Positions 1 through 9,323 of a DNA stretch of 64,000 nt are shown here, piece after piece. The position numbers and the translations under genes were made by a program. The notes under the pieces were generated by a model that searched no databases, was not told the DNA's origin, and saw only the letters and a program-made list of their open reading frames with translations. Position 1 is the first letter of the stretch. Every line of letters begins with the position of its first letter. The stretch is from Sphingomonas sp. (GTDB taxonomy: Bacteria > Pseudomonadota > Alphaproteobacteria > Sphingomonadales > Sphingomonadaceae), in the NCBI RefSeq assembly GCF_003248515.1, contig NZ_QFOB01000004.1, positions 62,001 through 126,000 on the forward strand, given 5' to 3'.

Positions 1-3000
1 TGTGCACGTCGTGGACCTATTTCGGCGCCGTCGGCATCGCGATGCGCGATGGATGGCGATACCTGCCGAATTTCCTGGGGCCGATCATCGCGCTCACCCT
101 GCTGGGGCCTGTCTGGTCTAGGATCGCGATCGCCTCGAAACGGGAGAATATCAGCTCCGTCGCGGATTTCCTGGCCTCGCGTTATGGCAAGAGCCGGGTG
201 CTCGGCGCGCTCATCGCAATCGTCGCCACCATCGGCGCGCTGCCCTATATCGCGCTCCAGATCCTGTCGCTCACCAAGGCGACCGCGTTCATCGCGGGGC
301 GGACGGATCCGCCTTTCTTCGTCGCGCCGGCGCTGATCGGGGTGTTCGCGATCCTGGCCATCCTGTTCGGTGCCCGCAGGCCGACACTGACCCAGCATAA
401 CCGGGGCCTCTCCCAGATCGTCTCGATCGAAGCCAGCGTGAAGCTGCTGGCGCTCCTGCTGGTCGCCGCCACGGCAATCGGCGCGCTTTCGTCCCGATCG
501 CTGCTCGACACCATCGATCTGGGCAAATTGGGCACGCCGCCGCGCATAGACAGTCAGTTCATCATCGCCACGATGCTGTGCACGGTCACCATGTTCAGCC
601 TCCCGCGCGTATTCCATCTCGGCTTCGTCACCCTGAGCGAGACGAGCGACGTTCGCATCGGACGGCGGCTCTTTCCGCTCTACATGGCGATATGGGCTCT
701 CGCGATCGCGCCGATCGCGGCCGTCGGCCTTACCATCTCGCCCCGCGATGCCGATCTCGTCGTCCTCGCCATCCCGATGCACATGAGCGGCCGGCTCGTC
801 ACCGAATTCGCGTTTCTCGGCGGATTTTCGGCGGGTGCCGCGATGGTGATGGTGGAAACGATCGCGCTTTCGGCGATGATTTCGAACGAGCTCATCCTGC
901 CCTGGCTCGCGCGCAAGCGCTGGATCGTCGAGGCGGAAAGCGATGTTTCCAGGCTCATCATCAAGGTTCGCCGGATCGCGATCGTCGCGATTCTGATCCT
1001 CTCCTATCTCTTCTTCGTCAGCCTTCGCTCGACCACCGATCTTGCCCATCTCGGCTTCACCTCGCTCACGGCCTCCGCCCAGCTCGTCCCCGCGATCATC
1101 GGGGGAATCTTCTGGAGGGGCGGCCATGCGCGCGGCGCCTTCTGGGGAATCATCTGCGGGATGGTGGTGTGGTTCTTCCTCCTCGCCTCCCCCCAGCTGG
1201 AACTGGGACGATTCCTGATTTCGGCTTCGCGATCCGACATTTCGGGTGTGTTCGCGATCGGGATCTGCGGCAGCCTCCTGCTGAACACGTTCATCTATAT
1301 CGTCGTTTCCCTCCGGTCCGAACATCGCCTCGTCGATCGCATCCAGGCCAATGCGTTCGTCGAAAGCCGCATGACCGTTTCGGGCCGGAAGGACGGCGAG
1401 CTTTATTGCACGATCGCCGAACTGCGCGCGCTGCTGCAGCGCTTCCTCGGCCCGGTGGATACCGCGCTCGGCCTGCGCGATATCGCCCGCGATCACGGCC
1501 GCCTCCTCGCCGACGACGAATCCGTCACGCCCGCCGTGGCGAGAGCGGCCGAGCGCATGCTCGCCGGCGCGATCGGCGCTTCATCCGCGCGCAACGTGAT
1601 CGCCCTCGCCCTCGCCGGCGCGGAGCGCGACGCATCCGAGGTCGGCCTCGCGCTCGATGAGGCGGCGAACGCGGTGCAGTTCAACCGGGAGATCGTTCAC
1701 GCGGCACTCAACGGGCTGGATCAGGGCGTCAGCGTCGTCGACGACGGGCTCCGGATCGTGGCATGGAACCCGCGCTATCTGGAGATATTCCATCTCGCCC
1801 CCGGCGACATCTATGTCGGAAAGCCGCTGGCGGAGCTTGTCCATATCCTCTCCATCCGGGCGGACGAGGATGCCCGGCAGCGGGGCCGCGCGCTGGCGGA
1901 GGAGATGGGTCCGACCGGCCGTCGCGAGCCGCGCATGGCCGAGCTGGAATGGTCCGACGGCACGATTATCAAGGTGGTCGGCCGCCCCTTGAGCGGCGGC
2001 GAATATGTGACCAGCTTTTCCGAGGTGACCCAGGTGCGCGCGGCCACGCGCGCGCTCGGTCGCATGAACGAGGAGCTGGAACAGCGGGTGGCGCTGCGAA
2101 CGCAGGAGCTGACGGACGTGAACGCTGCGCTCGCGGCCGCCAATGCCGTCGCCACCCGTGTCACCAACGCGCAGAATCGCTTCGTGGCCTTCGCCAGCCA
2201 CGATCTGTTGCAGCCGCTCCATGCCGGGCGCCTCTTCATCGCCACTGCACGCGGATCGCTTCCCAAAAGCTCCCCCACCCGCCCTCTGCTGGAACAGGCC
2301 GACATTTCGATCGAGACCGCCGATCGCCTGCTGCGCGCACTCCTCAATCTTTCGCGCATCGAGGTCGGCGGCAATCGGCCGGAGATCGGCCCGGTCGATC
2401 TCGGCGGATTGCTGGATGCCCTGCGCGGCGAATATCGGCCGGTGGCCGAACAGAAGGGCATCGAGCTTCACGTCACCCGCACCAACGCATGGGTCACCTC
2501 AAATGCGGATCTTCTGAGGTCGGTGCTCCAGAATCTGGTCGGCAATGCCATCCGCTATACGGAGCGGGGCCGCGTGCTGGTTTGCGTGCGGCCTGATGGC
2601 GCGGGCCTGCGGATCGAGGTGCGCGATAGCGGGCGCGGCATCGCGGCGGATGCGCAGGCGCTGGTCTTCCGGGAATTCACGCGACTCGACGAAGGCGAAG
2701 GCGTGCCCGCCGGCACGGGCCTCGGGCTTGCGATCGTGGAGCGCGTGTGCCGCGCGCTCGATCATCGGCTCGTGCTTCGATCCCGGCCGGGCCAGGGCAG
2801 CGTCTTCGCGGTCGCGCTGGGCATCGCCACGCCCGATCGTTCGATCACGCCGGCCATGGCGGCCGCCGGCGAGATTGTCGGCCTGCGGGTGCTGTGCATC
2901 GAAGACCAGCCGGATGTCCTGCACGCGCAATCGACGCTGCTGCGGCAATGGGGTGCCCTCGTCAGCGAAGTGCGCGACGTGGAAGGCCTGCGCACGCTGG

Positions 3001-3260
3001 AGGGGGCATTCGATCTCGTTACCGCCGATTATCATCTCGGCCATCGCGACACCGGGCTGGATCTGCTGCGGGCGCTCGCCCCCCGCGCGACCGTGCGGGC
3101 GCTGCTGACCGCAAACGCATCGGACATGCTTCGGGATGAAGCGGCGGCCGAAGGCGTCATGCTGCTGCGCAAGCCGGTTCCGCCGCCCGCGCTGCGATCG
3201 CTCCTGATCCATGCCGCGGCCAGACGGCGTGAGGCGCAGACGTCTTCAAACGCCGCCTGA
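1..3260 (+). CDS. Hybrid sensor histidine kinase with sodium:solute symporter domain, CrbS/MxtR type (5' end outside window)
   Basis: The reading frame is already open at base 3, so the true start lies upstream; the first ATG in the window is at 42. Counting from that ATG, residues 1-430 form many hydrophobic segments of an SSS-family (sodium/solute symporter) membrane domain, about 545-660 a PAS domain, then a coiled-coil linker. The H-box HDLLQPL is near 719, the N-box GNAIRYTERG near 833 and the G2 box GTGLGLAIV near 890. A C-terminal receiver follows from about 948 (CIEDQ, with phospho-acceptor Asp in TADYHLG near 994, and Lys in LLRKPV). This order matches CrbS/MxtR, which with a LuxR partner controls acetate and alcohol metabolism in other proteobacteria. 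The gene converges on the response regulator at 3332-4048, a likely partner by inference. Confidence 0.88.
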   Translation, partial: CTSWTYFGAVGIAMRDGWRYLPNFLGPIIALTLLGPVWSRIAIASKRENISSVADFLASRYGKSRVLGALIAIVATIGALPYIALQILSLTKATAFIAGRTDPPFFVAPALIGVFAILAILFGARRPTLTQHNRGLSQIVSIEASVKLLALLLVAATAIGALSSRSLLDTIDLGKLGTPPRIDSQFIIATMLCTVTMFSLPRVFHLGFVTLSETSDVRIGRRLFPLYMAIWALAIAPIAAVGLTISPRDADLVVLAIPMHMSGRLVTEFAFLGGFSAGAAMVMVETIALSAMISNELILPWLARKRWIVEAESDVSRLIIKVRRIAIVAILILSYLFFVSLRSTTDLAHLGFTSLTASAQLVPAIIGGIFWRGGHARGAFWGIICGMVVWFFLLASPQLELGRFLISASRSDISGVFAIGICGSLLLNTFIYIVVSLRSEHRLVDRIQANAFVESRMTVSGRKDGELYCTIAELRALLQRFLGPVDTALGLRDIARDHGRLLADDESVTPAVARAAERMLAGAIGASSARNVIALALAGAERDASEVGLALDEAANAVQFNREIVHAALNGLDQGVSVVDDGLRIVAWNPRYLEIFHLAPGDIYVGKPLAELVHILSIRADEDARQRGRALAEEMGPTGRREPRMAELEWSDGTIIKVVGRPLSGGEYVTSFSEVTQVRAATRALGRMNEELEQRVALRTQELTDVNAALAAANAVATRVTNAQNRFVAFASHDLLQPLHAGRLFIATARGSLPKSSPTRPLLEQADISIETADRLLRALLNLSRIEVGGNRPEIGPVDLGGLLDALRGEYRPVAEQKGIELHVTRTNAWVTSNADLLRSVLQNLVGNAIRYTERGRVLVCVRPDGAGLRIEVRDSGRGIAADAQALVFREFTRLDEGEGVPAGTGLGLAIVERVCRALDHRLVLRSRPGQGSVFAVALGIATPDRSITPAMAAAGEIVGLRVLCIEDQPDVLHAQSTLLRQWGALVSEVRDVEGLRTLEGAFDLVTADYHLGHRDTGLDLLRALAPRATVRALLTANASDMLRDEAAAEGVMLLRKPVPPPALRSLLIHAAARRREAQTSSNAA

Positions 3261-3331
3261 AGCGGGCCGCCGGCCGTGCGGGAGCGATATTTTGCGATGG
3301 ACGCGGCAGGCGATCGCCCGCGCGGTTCCGA

Positions 3332-4048
3332 TTAGGCCGGCGATCGCATCTCGTCACGCAACAGCACAAGTGCCTGTGTGCGATTGAACACACCCAGCTT
3401 GCGGAAGGCCGCCGTCATGTGCGCCTTCACCGTATATTCGGTCACACCCAGTTCGTGGGCGATCTGCTTGTTCAGCATACCGCGCTGAAGGCAGGCCACG
3501 ATCCGCATCTGCGCCGGCGTCAGCCCGGCGCTCAGCAGGCGAGAGGGGGAGGCGGGCGCCTCGTCCCGCATCGGCGGCGTCCAGATCTCTCCCGCCAGGA
3601 TCGCGGCGATCCCGTCGACCAGCTCTTCAAGACGCGTCGACTTCGGAATGAAGCCCATCGCCCCGAATTCGAGCGCGGACCTGATCGTCAGCTGATCCTC
3701 AAGCGCCGAAACGATCGCGACGGGCACGATCGGAAAGCGCTCGCGCGTCTGCCGCAGTCCACCGAAGCCGCTGCAATCCGGAAGGCGCAGATCCAGGAGA
3801 ACGAGCGCGATATCGTCCGATCGCGCCAGCACGTCATGCAGTTCCGCGAGCGTTTCCACCTCGTCGATCCGCAGATCGCCGCACACCATCGCGGCCGCCT
3901 CGCGAAGCCCGCGCCGAAACAGCGGATGATCGTCGGCGATGATGAGGCGGAGGCCCTGTGGATTCCCGGCGCGCGACGATGCCGTCCAGCCATCGGGAGA
4001 GCCTGCGGAATCGAGCCGGCTGGCCTGCGCGCTATCGGTGACGTCCAC
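3332..4048 (-). CDS. LuxR/NarL-family response regulator, CrbR/ErdR/AgmR type
   Basis: A receiver domain comes first (acidic IIADDHPLFRRGL, phospho-acceptor Asp in VLLDLRLPD, Lys in GFIPKS), followed by a C-terminal LuxR-type helix-turn-helix (LNKQIAHELGVTEYTVKAH). I chose the GTG at 4048 (238 aa) because a strong AGGAGG-type ribosome site lies about 10 bases upstream; the longer frame to 4144 adds a low-complexity tail before the receiver. The gene is convergent with the SSS-type hybrid kinase and divergent from the TonB receptor / PQQ dehydrogenase unit. In Pseudomonas and Vibrio, regulators of this family (ErdR, AgmR, CrbR) control PQQ alcohol dehydrogenase or acetyl-CoA synthetase genes. 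Control of the neighbouring operon is therefore a reasonable inference, not something seen directly. Confidence 0.86.
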   Translation of the reverse strand: MDVTDSAQASRLDSAGSPDGWTASSRAGNPQGLRLIIADDHPLFRRGLREAAAMVCGDLRIDEVETLAELHDVLARSDDIALVLLDLRLPDCSGFGGLRQTRERFPIVPVAIVSALEDQLTIRSALEFGAMGFIPKSTRLEELVDGIAAILAGEIWTPPMRDEAPASPSRLLSAGLTPAQMRIVACLQRGMLNKQIAHELGVTEYTVKAHMTAAFRKLGVFNRTQALVLLRDEMRSPA

Positions 4049-4278
4049 CTCGGCCCTTCCTCCTCTGGTCGGCCGCGTCTCCGCGCCGCCGACGTCACGA
4101 TGCGTATCTCGTGATGAAGAACCGGTCAAACCGGTGTGTCGCAATATCGTTTCGAACAGACCTTACACGTTTGTCTAAAGGCGGCGGAATGGCGATGCCG
4201 ATATGTAACCTCCCAGATACCAATTGAAATAATGTGCGGGCGCAACAGGCGCCACGCCACAAAAAAGGGAGGGGACCC
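4049..4278. promoter_or_regulatory. Divergent intergenic region between regulator and TonB receptor
   Basis: This 230-base gap must hold the promoters for the regulator (leftward) and the receptor operon (rightward). It is less GC-rich than its surroundings. AACCGGT occurs twice with a 9-base period at 4120-4126 and 4129-4135, each with a palindromic ACCGGT core, a candidate operator. A ribosome site GGGAGGGG lies just before the receptor ATG at 4279. No promoter boxes could be assigned with confidence. Confidence 0.45.
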
Positions 4279-7164
4279 ATGCGTCGTTATCGTCGCGCGC
4301 TTTTCAGCGCCTGTTCGTTGCTTGCCGGTGTGACCGCAGCACATGCTGCAATTGCACAGACCGTGGCATCATCGGAGGGCGCCGCATCGTCAGGCGCCGT
4401 CGATACCGCCCCATCGGGATCACAAAGCGCATCGGGAACGACGGCCAGCCCGTCCCCCGCCACGGAGGAGGGCGCGTCGAGCTTGCAGACCGCGAACGCC
4501 CCTCCCACGCCGGAACAGGTTGCCGATATCGTGGTGACGGGCACCGCCATTCGCGGTGTCGCGCCGGTCGGATCGGCCACGGTGAACGTCGGGCGCGCCC
4601 AGCTGCTGGAAACCGGCGTGCGTGATGCCGCCGCCATCGTCTCGGCACTGCCGCAGGGCTCCGGCCTCGGCACGACGCTGACGAATTCGGGCGGGCGCGC
4701 GGCCGGCGTCAACCTGCGCGGCCTGGGCAATAATGCCACGCTCGTTCTGTTCGATGGCCATCGCGTCGTCCCGCAGGGCGCCGTCACGCAGATCGCCGAT
4801 CCCAACCAGATCCCCTTCGCGGCGCTGGAACGCGTCGAGGTGGTGACGGATGGCGCCTCGGCCATCTATGGTTCGGATGCCGTGGCCGGCGTGGTCAACT
4901 ATATCCTGCGCAAGGATTTCAACGGCCTCGAACTGACGTTTCGCGACGAGGCGACCCGCTATAACCGGTGGACGGCCGAAGGCGTCGGCGGCACCTCCTG
5001 GGGCAGCGGCGGCATCATGCTCGGCTTCAGCGTAGAGCGCGGCACGAGCTTCCGGCGGGGCGAAGTCGATTATCTTCGTCAGGATCTTCGCTCGTTCGGG
5101 GGCAATGACAATCGCTTCATCGGCACCTCCGTCTATGCCGGCGCGACGCCTGCCATCCTTGTCGGAAATGCCGTCTACGGAACGCCCGCCACATCGGGCG
5201 CCGTGCCCACCGCCGCGCAGGTCAGGGCACTCGCCGGCAACCCCAGCCTCGCGGATCTGTCCGACTATCAGAATTTCTACGCGGCACGCCGCCGGTACAG
5301 CGTGCTTGTCCGGGCGCGCCAGGAAATCGGCGACAATATCGAGATCACCTATACCGGCCTCGGCAACCGGCGCGAAACGCATTCGGACGCATCCGATCAG
5401 GGCTTCAACAATATCGCGCTGACCGTCACGTCGGCCAGCCCCTATTACGTCCCCGGCCTGTCGACTACGGGCGCGAACCAGTCGGTCGTCTACAATCTCG
5501 CCCTGAACAACCCGAACCTGAAGCTCAGCCAGGACAGCTATTCCAAATCGATGAACCACACGGTCGATGTCCGCGTCGACCTGCCGAGCCAGTTCCGGCT
5601 CAGCGCTTACGGCACGTTCGGCGAGGACAAGGATTGCGGCGCCTGTCAGAATCAGGTCAACACAGTCTGGGCCGCGAACATCGCGCAGCTGCAGCCCGGC
5701 TTCAACCCGTATCTCCAGGGGCCGCAGGCGCTGGCGAGCCTGCTCACCGAGCGTGTCCGCCAGATTGCGACCTACAAGCTCTGGGATGGTGTCGCCAAGA
5801 TCGATGGCCCGCTCTTCCACCTGCCCGGCGGCGATGTCCGCATCGCGGCGGGCACCGAATTCACCAAATCCACCTATCACCTGCTCTATTATGCGTCGCT
5901 GCGCCTCGATCAGCAGCGCGTCGTAAAGCGTGACGCGAGCAGCGATCGCATGGTGAAATCCGGCTTTGCGGAGCTTTTCGTGCCGATCGTCGGGCCGGAC
6001 AACAGCCGTCCGTTCGTCCAGAAACTCGATCTCAGCGCGGCGGTCCGCTACGATCATTATTCCGATTTCGGCAACACGACCAATCCGAAGATCGGCGTGA
6101 CGTGGAAGCCCGATACGTCGCTCACCTTCCGGGGAAGCTGGGGCACGGCATTCCGCGCGCCGACCCTGGTGGAAGGCAATCCCCAGTCGGTGCTGATCTA
6201 CAACCGGATCTACGTCGCCAACAATGCCGGCGATCCCGCCATCCCGGTCACCAATGCCGCCACCGGCCAGAGCGCCGTGCTGCAGCGGGTGGGCAATTCG
6301 CTCGGCCTGGGGCCGGAAAAGGCGCACGTCTGGTCGCTGGGCGGCGATTATGACGTGTCCTTCGTGAAGGGCCTGAAGATCGGGGTCACCTATTACAACG
6401 TGGTTTACCGGGATCGGATCGAGGCGCTGCCCAATCCCACGCTCATCCTCAACAGCCCGCAAAACCTCGCGCTCTTCCGGGATTATTTCATCACCGCGCC
6501 GCAGCCTTCAACCTGCGTGAACGGCAATGTCTCCACCTATAATCCGCTCTACGCGGCTTATTATGCGGAGCAGGGCGCGAACTTCATCGCGACGACGATC
6601 AACGATTGTTCGCTGGTCGGCATCATTCGCGGCGGCACCCGCAATCTGGGCACCGTGAAGCAGGATGGCCTCGATTTCACCGTCAATTACCGCCGCCCGA
6701 CCAGCTTCGGCCAGATCAACGCCAGCGCCACCTTCTCGAAGGTGCTGCATCTGAAGAAGAGCCTCGTCCAGGGCGGCGACTTCTTCGATGCGCTGGATAC
6801 CTATGGCTATCAGGTGTCTGCGCGCGGCCGGGGCAATATCGGCTTCTCCTCGGGTGGCTTCACCGCCAACAGCTACGTCAATTACACCGGTTCCTATCTC
6901 AACAACGCGACCATTACCGTCAACGGCACCAAGCTGCCGAGCACCACGATCCCCGCGTGGATCACCTATGACGCGCAATTCTCGTATCGCTTTGGCGACG
7001 ACACGTCATTCTGGGGGCTCAAGGGTGTCCGTTTCGCGCTGGGCATCCAGAATCTCACCAACAACCGGGCTCCGGTGGTGCTGAGCGGAAGCAACGCGTT
7101 CGACGCGGCGAACGCCAATCCGTTCGGCCGGATCTGGACATTTGAAGTTTCGAAGAAGTTCTGA
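4279..7164 (+). CDS. TonB-dependent outer-membrane receptor
   Basis: 961 residues. The start at 4279 is preceded by GGGAGGGG and opens a signal peptide (MRRYRRALFSAC, hydrophobic core, cleavage after an Ala-rich stretch near residue 25). A low-complexity Ser/Ala/Pro segment follows, then the plug domain from about residue 75 (IVVTGTAIRG, VNLRGLGNNATLVL, VEVVTDGASAIYGSDAVAG) and a large beta-barrel ending in Phe, the usual outer-membrane assembly signal. It belongs to the large sphingomonad receptor type that imports oligomers or aromatic/sugar-like compounds; the substrate cannot be read from the sequence. It is the first gene of a unit with a PQQ dehydrogenase starting 16 bases after its stop, so import and oxidation of the same compound are likely linked. 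Confidence 0.93.
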   Translation: MRRYRRALFSACSLLAGVTAAHAAIAQTVASSEGAASSGAVDTAPSGSQSASGTTASPSPATEEGASSLQTANAPPTPEQVADIVVTGTAIRGVAPVGSATVNVGRAQLLETGVRDAAAIVSALPQGSGLGTTLTNSGGRAAGVNLRGLGNNATLVLFDGHRVVPQGAVTQIADPNQIPFAALERVEVVTDGASAIYGSDAVAGVVNYILRKDFNGLELTFRDEATRYNRWTAEGVGGTSWGSGGIMLGFSVERGTSFRRGEVDYLRQDLRSFGGNDNRFIGTSVYAGATPAILVGNAVYGTPATSGAVPTAAQVRALAGNPSLADLSDYQNFYAARRRYSVLVRARQEIGDNIEITYTGLGNRRETHSDASDQGFNNIALTVTSASPYYVPGLSTTGANQSVVYNLALNNPNLKLSQDSYSKSMNHTVDVRVDLPSQFRLSAYGTFGEDKDCGACQNQVNTVWAANIAQLQPGFNPYLQGPQALASLLTERVRQIATYKLWDGVAKIDGPLFHLPGGDVRIAAGTEFTKSTYHLLYYASLRLDQQRVVKRDASSDRMVKSGFAELFVPIVGPDNSRPFVQKLDLSAAVRYDHYSDFGNTTNPKIGVTWKPDTSLTFRGSWGTAFRAPTLVEGNPQSVLIYNRIYVANNAGDPAIPVTNAATGQSAVLQRVGNSLGLGPEKAHVWSLGGDYDVSFVKGLKIGVTYYNVVYRDRIEALPNPTLILNSPQNLALFRDYFITAPQPSTCVNGNVSTYNPLYAAYYAEQGANFIATTINDCSLVGIIRGGTRNLGTVKQDGLDFTVNYRRPTSFGQINASATFSKVLHLKKSLVQGGDFFDALDTYGYQVSARGRGNIGFSSGGFTANSYVNYTGSYLNNATITVNGTKLPSTTIPAWITYDAQFSYRFGDDTSFWGLKGVRFALGIQNLTNNRAPVVLSGSNAFDAANANPFGRIWTFEVSKKF

Positions 7165-7180
7165 TCGGAGATTGATTTCG

Positions 7181-9286
7181 ATGATGCCCTATTCCCGTCT
7201 GGCGATCCTTCTTGCCGCGCTTGGTTCCACGGCGGCCGTGGCGGCGCCGGATTGCTGCAGCGCTCCGGGCGCCGACTATCCGAAGGTGGGCGGGAATTAC
7301 GGCAACCAGAGCTATTCGGCGCTCGGCCAGATCACGCCGGCCAACGCCGCCAGGCTCGGCGGCGCATGGCATGTCCGGCTGGAGGGCGGGAGCGATTCCG
7401 CCTTCCAGCAGGGCAATGTGATCGCCGAGGGCGGGATCGTCTATGCCGAGACGACGCAGGGCAGCGTCGTCGCGGTGGACGGCGCGACCGGCACGGAGAA
7501 ATGGCACTACAAGAGCAGCTACGGCTCCACCCTGCGTCGCGGCGTCGCCGTCGGCGACAATATGGTCTTCACGATCAAGGGCGCAGGCCACGTCATCGCG
7601 CTCGACAAGCAGACCGGCACGGTCGTGTGGGATGTCACGCCGACGGCCGATCGCGGAGCCGGCTCCTTCCCCACGGCGATCGTCTATTATGACGGGCTGA
7701 TCTATTTCGGCTCCGCCAACGGCACGCGCGGCGCAGCCTTCGCGCTCGATGCGAAGACGGGCAAGACGGTGTGGACCGTCTATGGTGCGGCCGGCCCCGA
7801 CGATCCCGAAGCGAACAAGACCTGGGATGGCGAAAGCTGGCGCGGCGGCGGCGCTGCGCCCTGGGCGCATCCCGCGATCGATCCCGAACTGGGGCTGCTC
7901 TACTGGACGTTCGGCAATGCGAGAGGCGGCACGCCGCTCGACGGAGCAACCCGCGCTGGCCAGAATCTGTACGCCAATTCCATTGTCGCGATGGATCTGA
8001 AGACCGGCGCGAAACGCTGGTATTACCAATCCGTCCATCACGACATCTGGGACATGGACAATGTGATGGCGCCCGTCCTGGCGGATCTGACCATCGGGGG
8101 CAAAGCCCGCAAGGCCGTGATCTACGGCAGCAAGACGGCGATGCTGTATGTGCTCGATCGCGAGACCGGCAAGCCGCTGACCCCGATCGACGAAAAGCCG
8201 GTGCCGCAGGAGCCGGAACAGCACACCTGGCCCACCCAGCCCTTTCCGCGCGGGGATTCGCTGGTCGATCTCTGCCCCACCGGAAAGGGCGCGAGCATCA
8301 CCCCGCCGCACTACAAGACCGGCTGCATCTTCACGCCGCATCTCGATGATCCGGTGATCGTCTTCCCCGGCACGGGCGGCGGCGCCGATACGAGTGCCTA
8401 TTCCTACAGCCAGAAAAGCAAATTGCTCTATGTCGGCGTCGGCATCGTCGGCATCGCGCAGGCGCGCAAGGGATCCTATATCGGCTTCCGCCCGCTCGGC
8501 GAAAACCGGTCAGGCAAGGTGATCGCCTATGATCCGGCGCGCCACAAGATCGTGTGGAGCCGCGACAATCAATGGTCGCTCGCCCACGGCAACGGCATTC
8601 TCTCCACATCGAGCGGCGTGCTGTTCATGGGCTATCCGGACGGGTTCATCGTCGCCCTGTCCGCCGCCGACGGGCGTGAACTCTGGCGTTTCCAGACGGG
8701 CGCCGGCGTCCATACCAGCCCGGTCGCCTATGAGGCCGGCGGGCAGCAATATGTCGCCGTGCTCGCAGGTGGAAACGGCCTGCCCTACAATTCGCCCAAG
8801 GGCGATCACCTCTGGGCCTTCAAGATCGGCGGTACGGTGGCGCCTGCGGATCCCCCCCCGCCCCCGCCCCATCGCCAACCGATCACGGCGAAGGAAGTGG
8901 AAGGCAGCACCATCGGCAATACGGTGATCCTCGGCCGCATCGGCAACGGATCCGCCACCCCGCCGAGCGGCGAAGGGCCGCCCGATGCCGGTTTCATGCC
9001 GGGCGGCGCCCGCTCCCGGCCGACGACGGGTGCCAATGGCGAATCCGATGCGCAGAACGCCATGTCTCCGCAGGCTCTCCGCGTGCCGGCGGGCACGACG
9101 GTTACGTTCACCAATCCCTCGGACAATCTGAAGGATCATTGCGCGACCCAGTTCTTCGAGGGCCTGTTCGATTCCAAGCCGCTGAAGCCCGGGCAGAGCT
9201 TCAAATACACGTTCAGGAAGAAGGGCGAATATTTCTACAACGATTGCGCCAATGCCGGCACGACCGGGAAGGTCGTCGTCTATTAA
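7181..9286 (+). CDS. PQQ-dependent dehydrogenase fused to a C-terminal cupredoxin-like domain
   Basis: 701 residues with a signal peptide (MMPYSRLAILLAALGSTAAV). The ATG at 7181 has GGAG about 10 bases upstream. The propeller shows repeated quinoprotein blades (VVAVDGATGTEKW, VIALDKQTGTVVW, AFALDAKTGKTVW) and the family motif HHDIWDMDN; no heme-binding CxxCH is present. A proline-rich linker (near residue 565) leads to a cupredoxin-like fold from about 632 (VPAGTTVTFTNPSDNLKDHC, ending YFYNDCANAGTTGKVVVY). Only one His and one Cys of a type-1 copper site are recognisable; the usual second His and Met after the Cys are missing. The enzyme would oxidise an alcohol or sugar in the periplasm and pass electrons on, perhaps to the cytochrome encoded at 10417. 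The substrate is unknown. Confidence 0.88.
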   Translation: MMPYSRLAILLAALGSTAAVAAPDCCSAPGADYPKVGGNYGNQSYSALGQITPANAARLGGAWHVRLEGGSDSAFQQGNVIAEGGIVYAETTQGSVVAVDGATGTEKWHYKSSYGSTLRRGVAVGDNMVFTIKGAGHVIALDKQTGTVVWDVTPTADRGAGSFPTAIVYYDGLIYFGSANGTRGAAFALDAKTGKTVWTVYGAAGPDDPEANKTWDGESWRGGGAAPWAHPAIDPELGLLYWTFGNARGGTPLDGATRAGQNLYANSIVAMDLKTGAKRWYYQSVHHDIWDMDNVMAPVLADLTIGGKARKAVIYGSKTAMLYVLDRETGKPLTPIDEKPVPQEPEQHTWPTQPFPRGDSLVDLCPTGKGASITPPHYKTGCIFTPHLDDPVIVFPGTGGGADTSAYSYSQKSKLLYVGVGIVGIAQARKGSYIGFRPLGENRSGKVIAYDPARHKIVWSRDNQWSLAHGNGILSTSSGVLFMGYPDGFIVALSAADGRELWRFQTGAGVHTSPVAYEAGGQQYVAVLAGGNGLPYNSPKGDHLWAFKIGGTVAPADPPPPPPHRQPITAKEVEGSTIGNTVILGRIGNGSATPPSGEGPPDAGFMPGGARSRPTTGANGESDAQNAMSPQALRVPAGTTVTFTNPSDNLKDHCATQFFEGLFDSKPLKPGQSFKYTFRKKGEYFYNDCANAGTTGKVVVY

Positions 9287-9323
9287 CGGGCTCGACGAGC
9301 CGATCTCCTCAGAGGACGACGAT

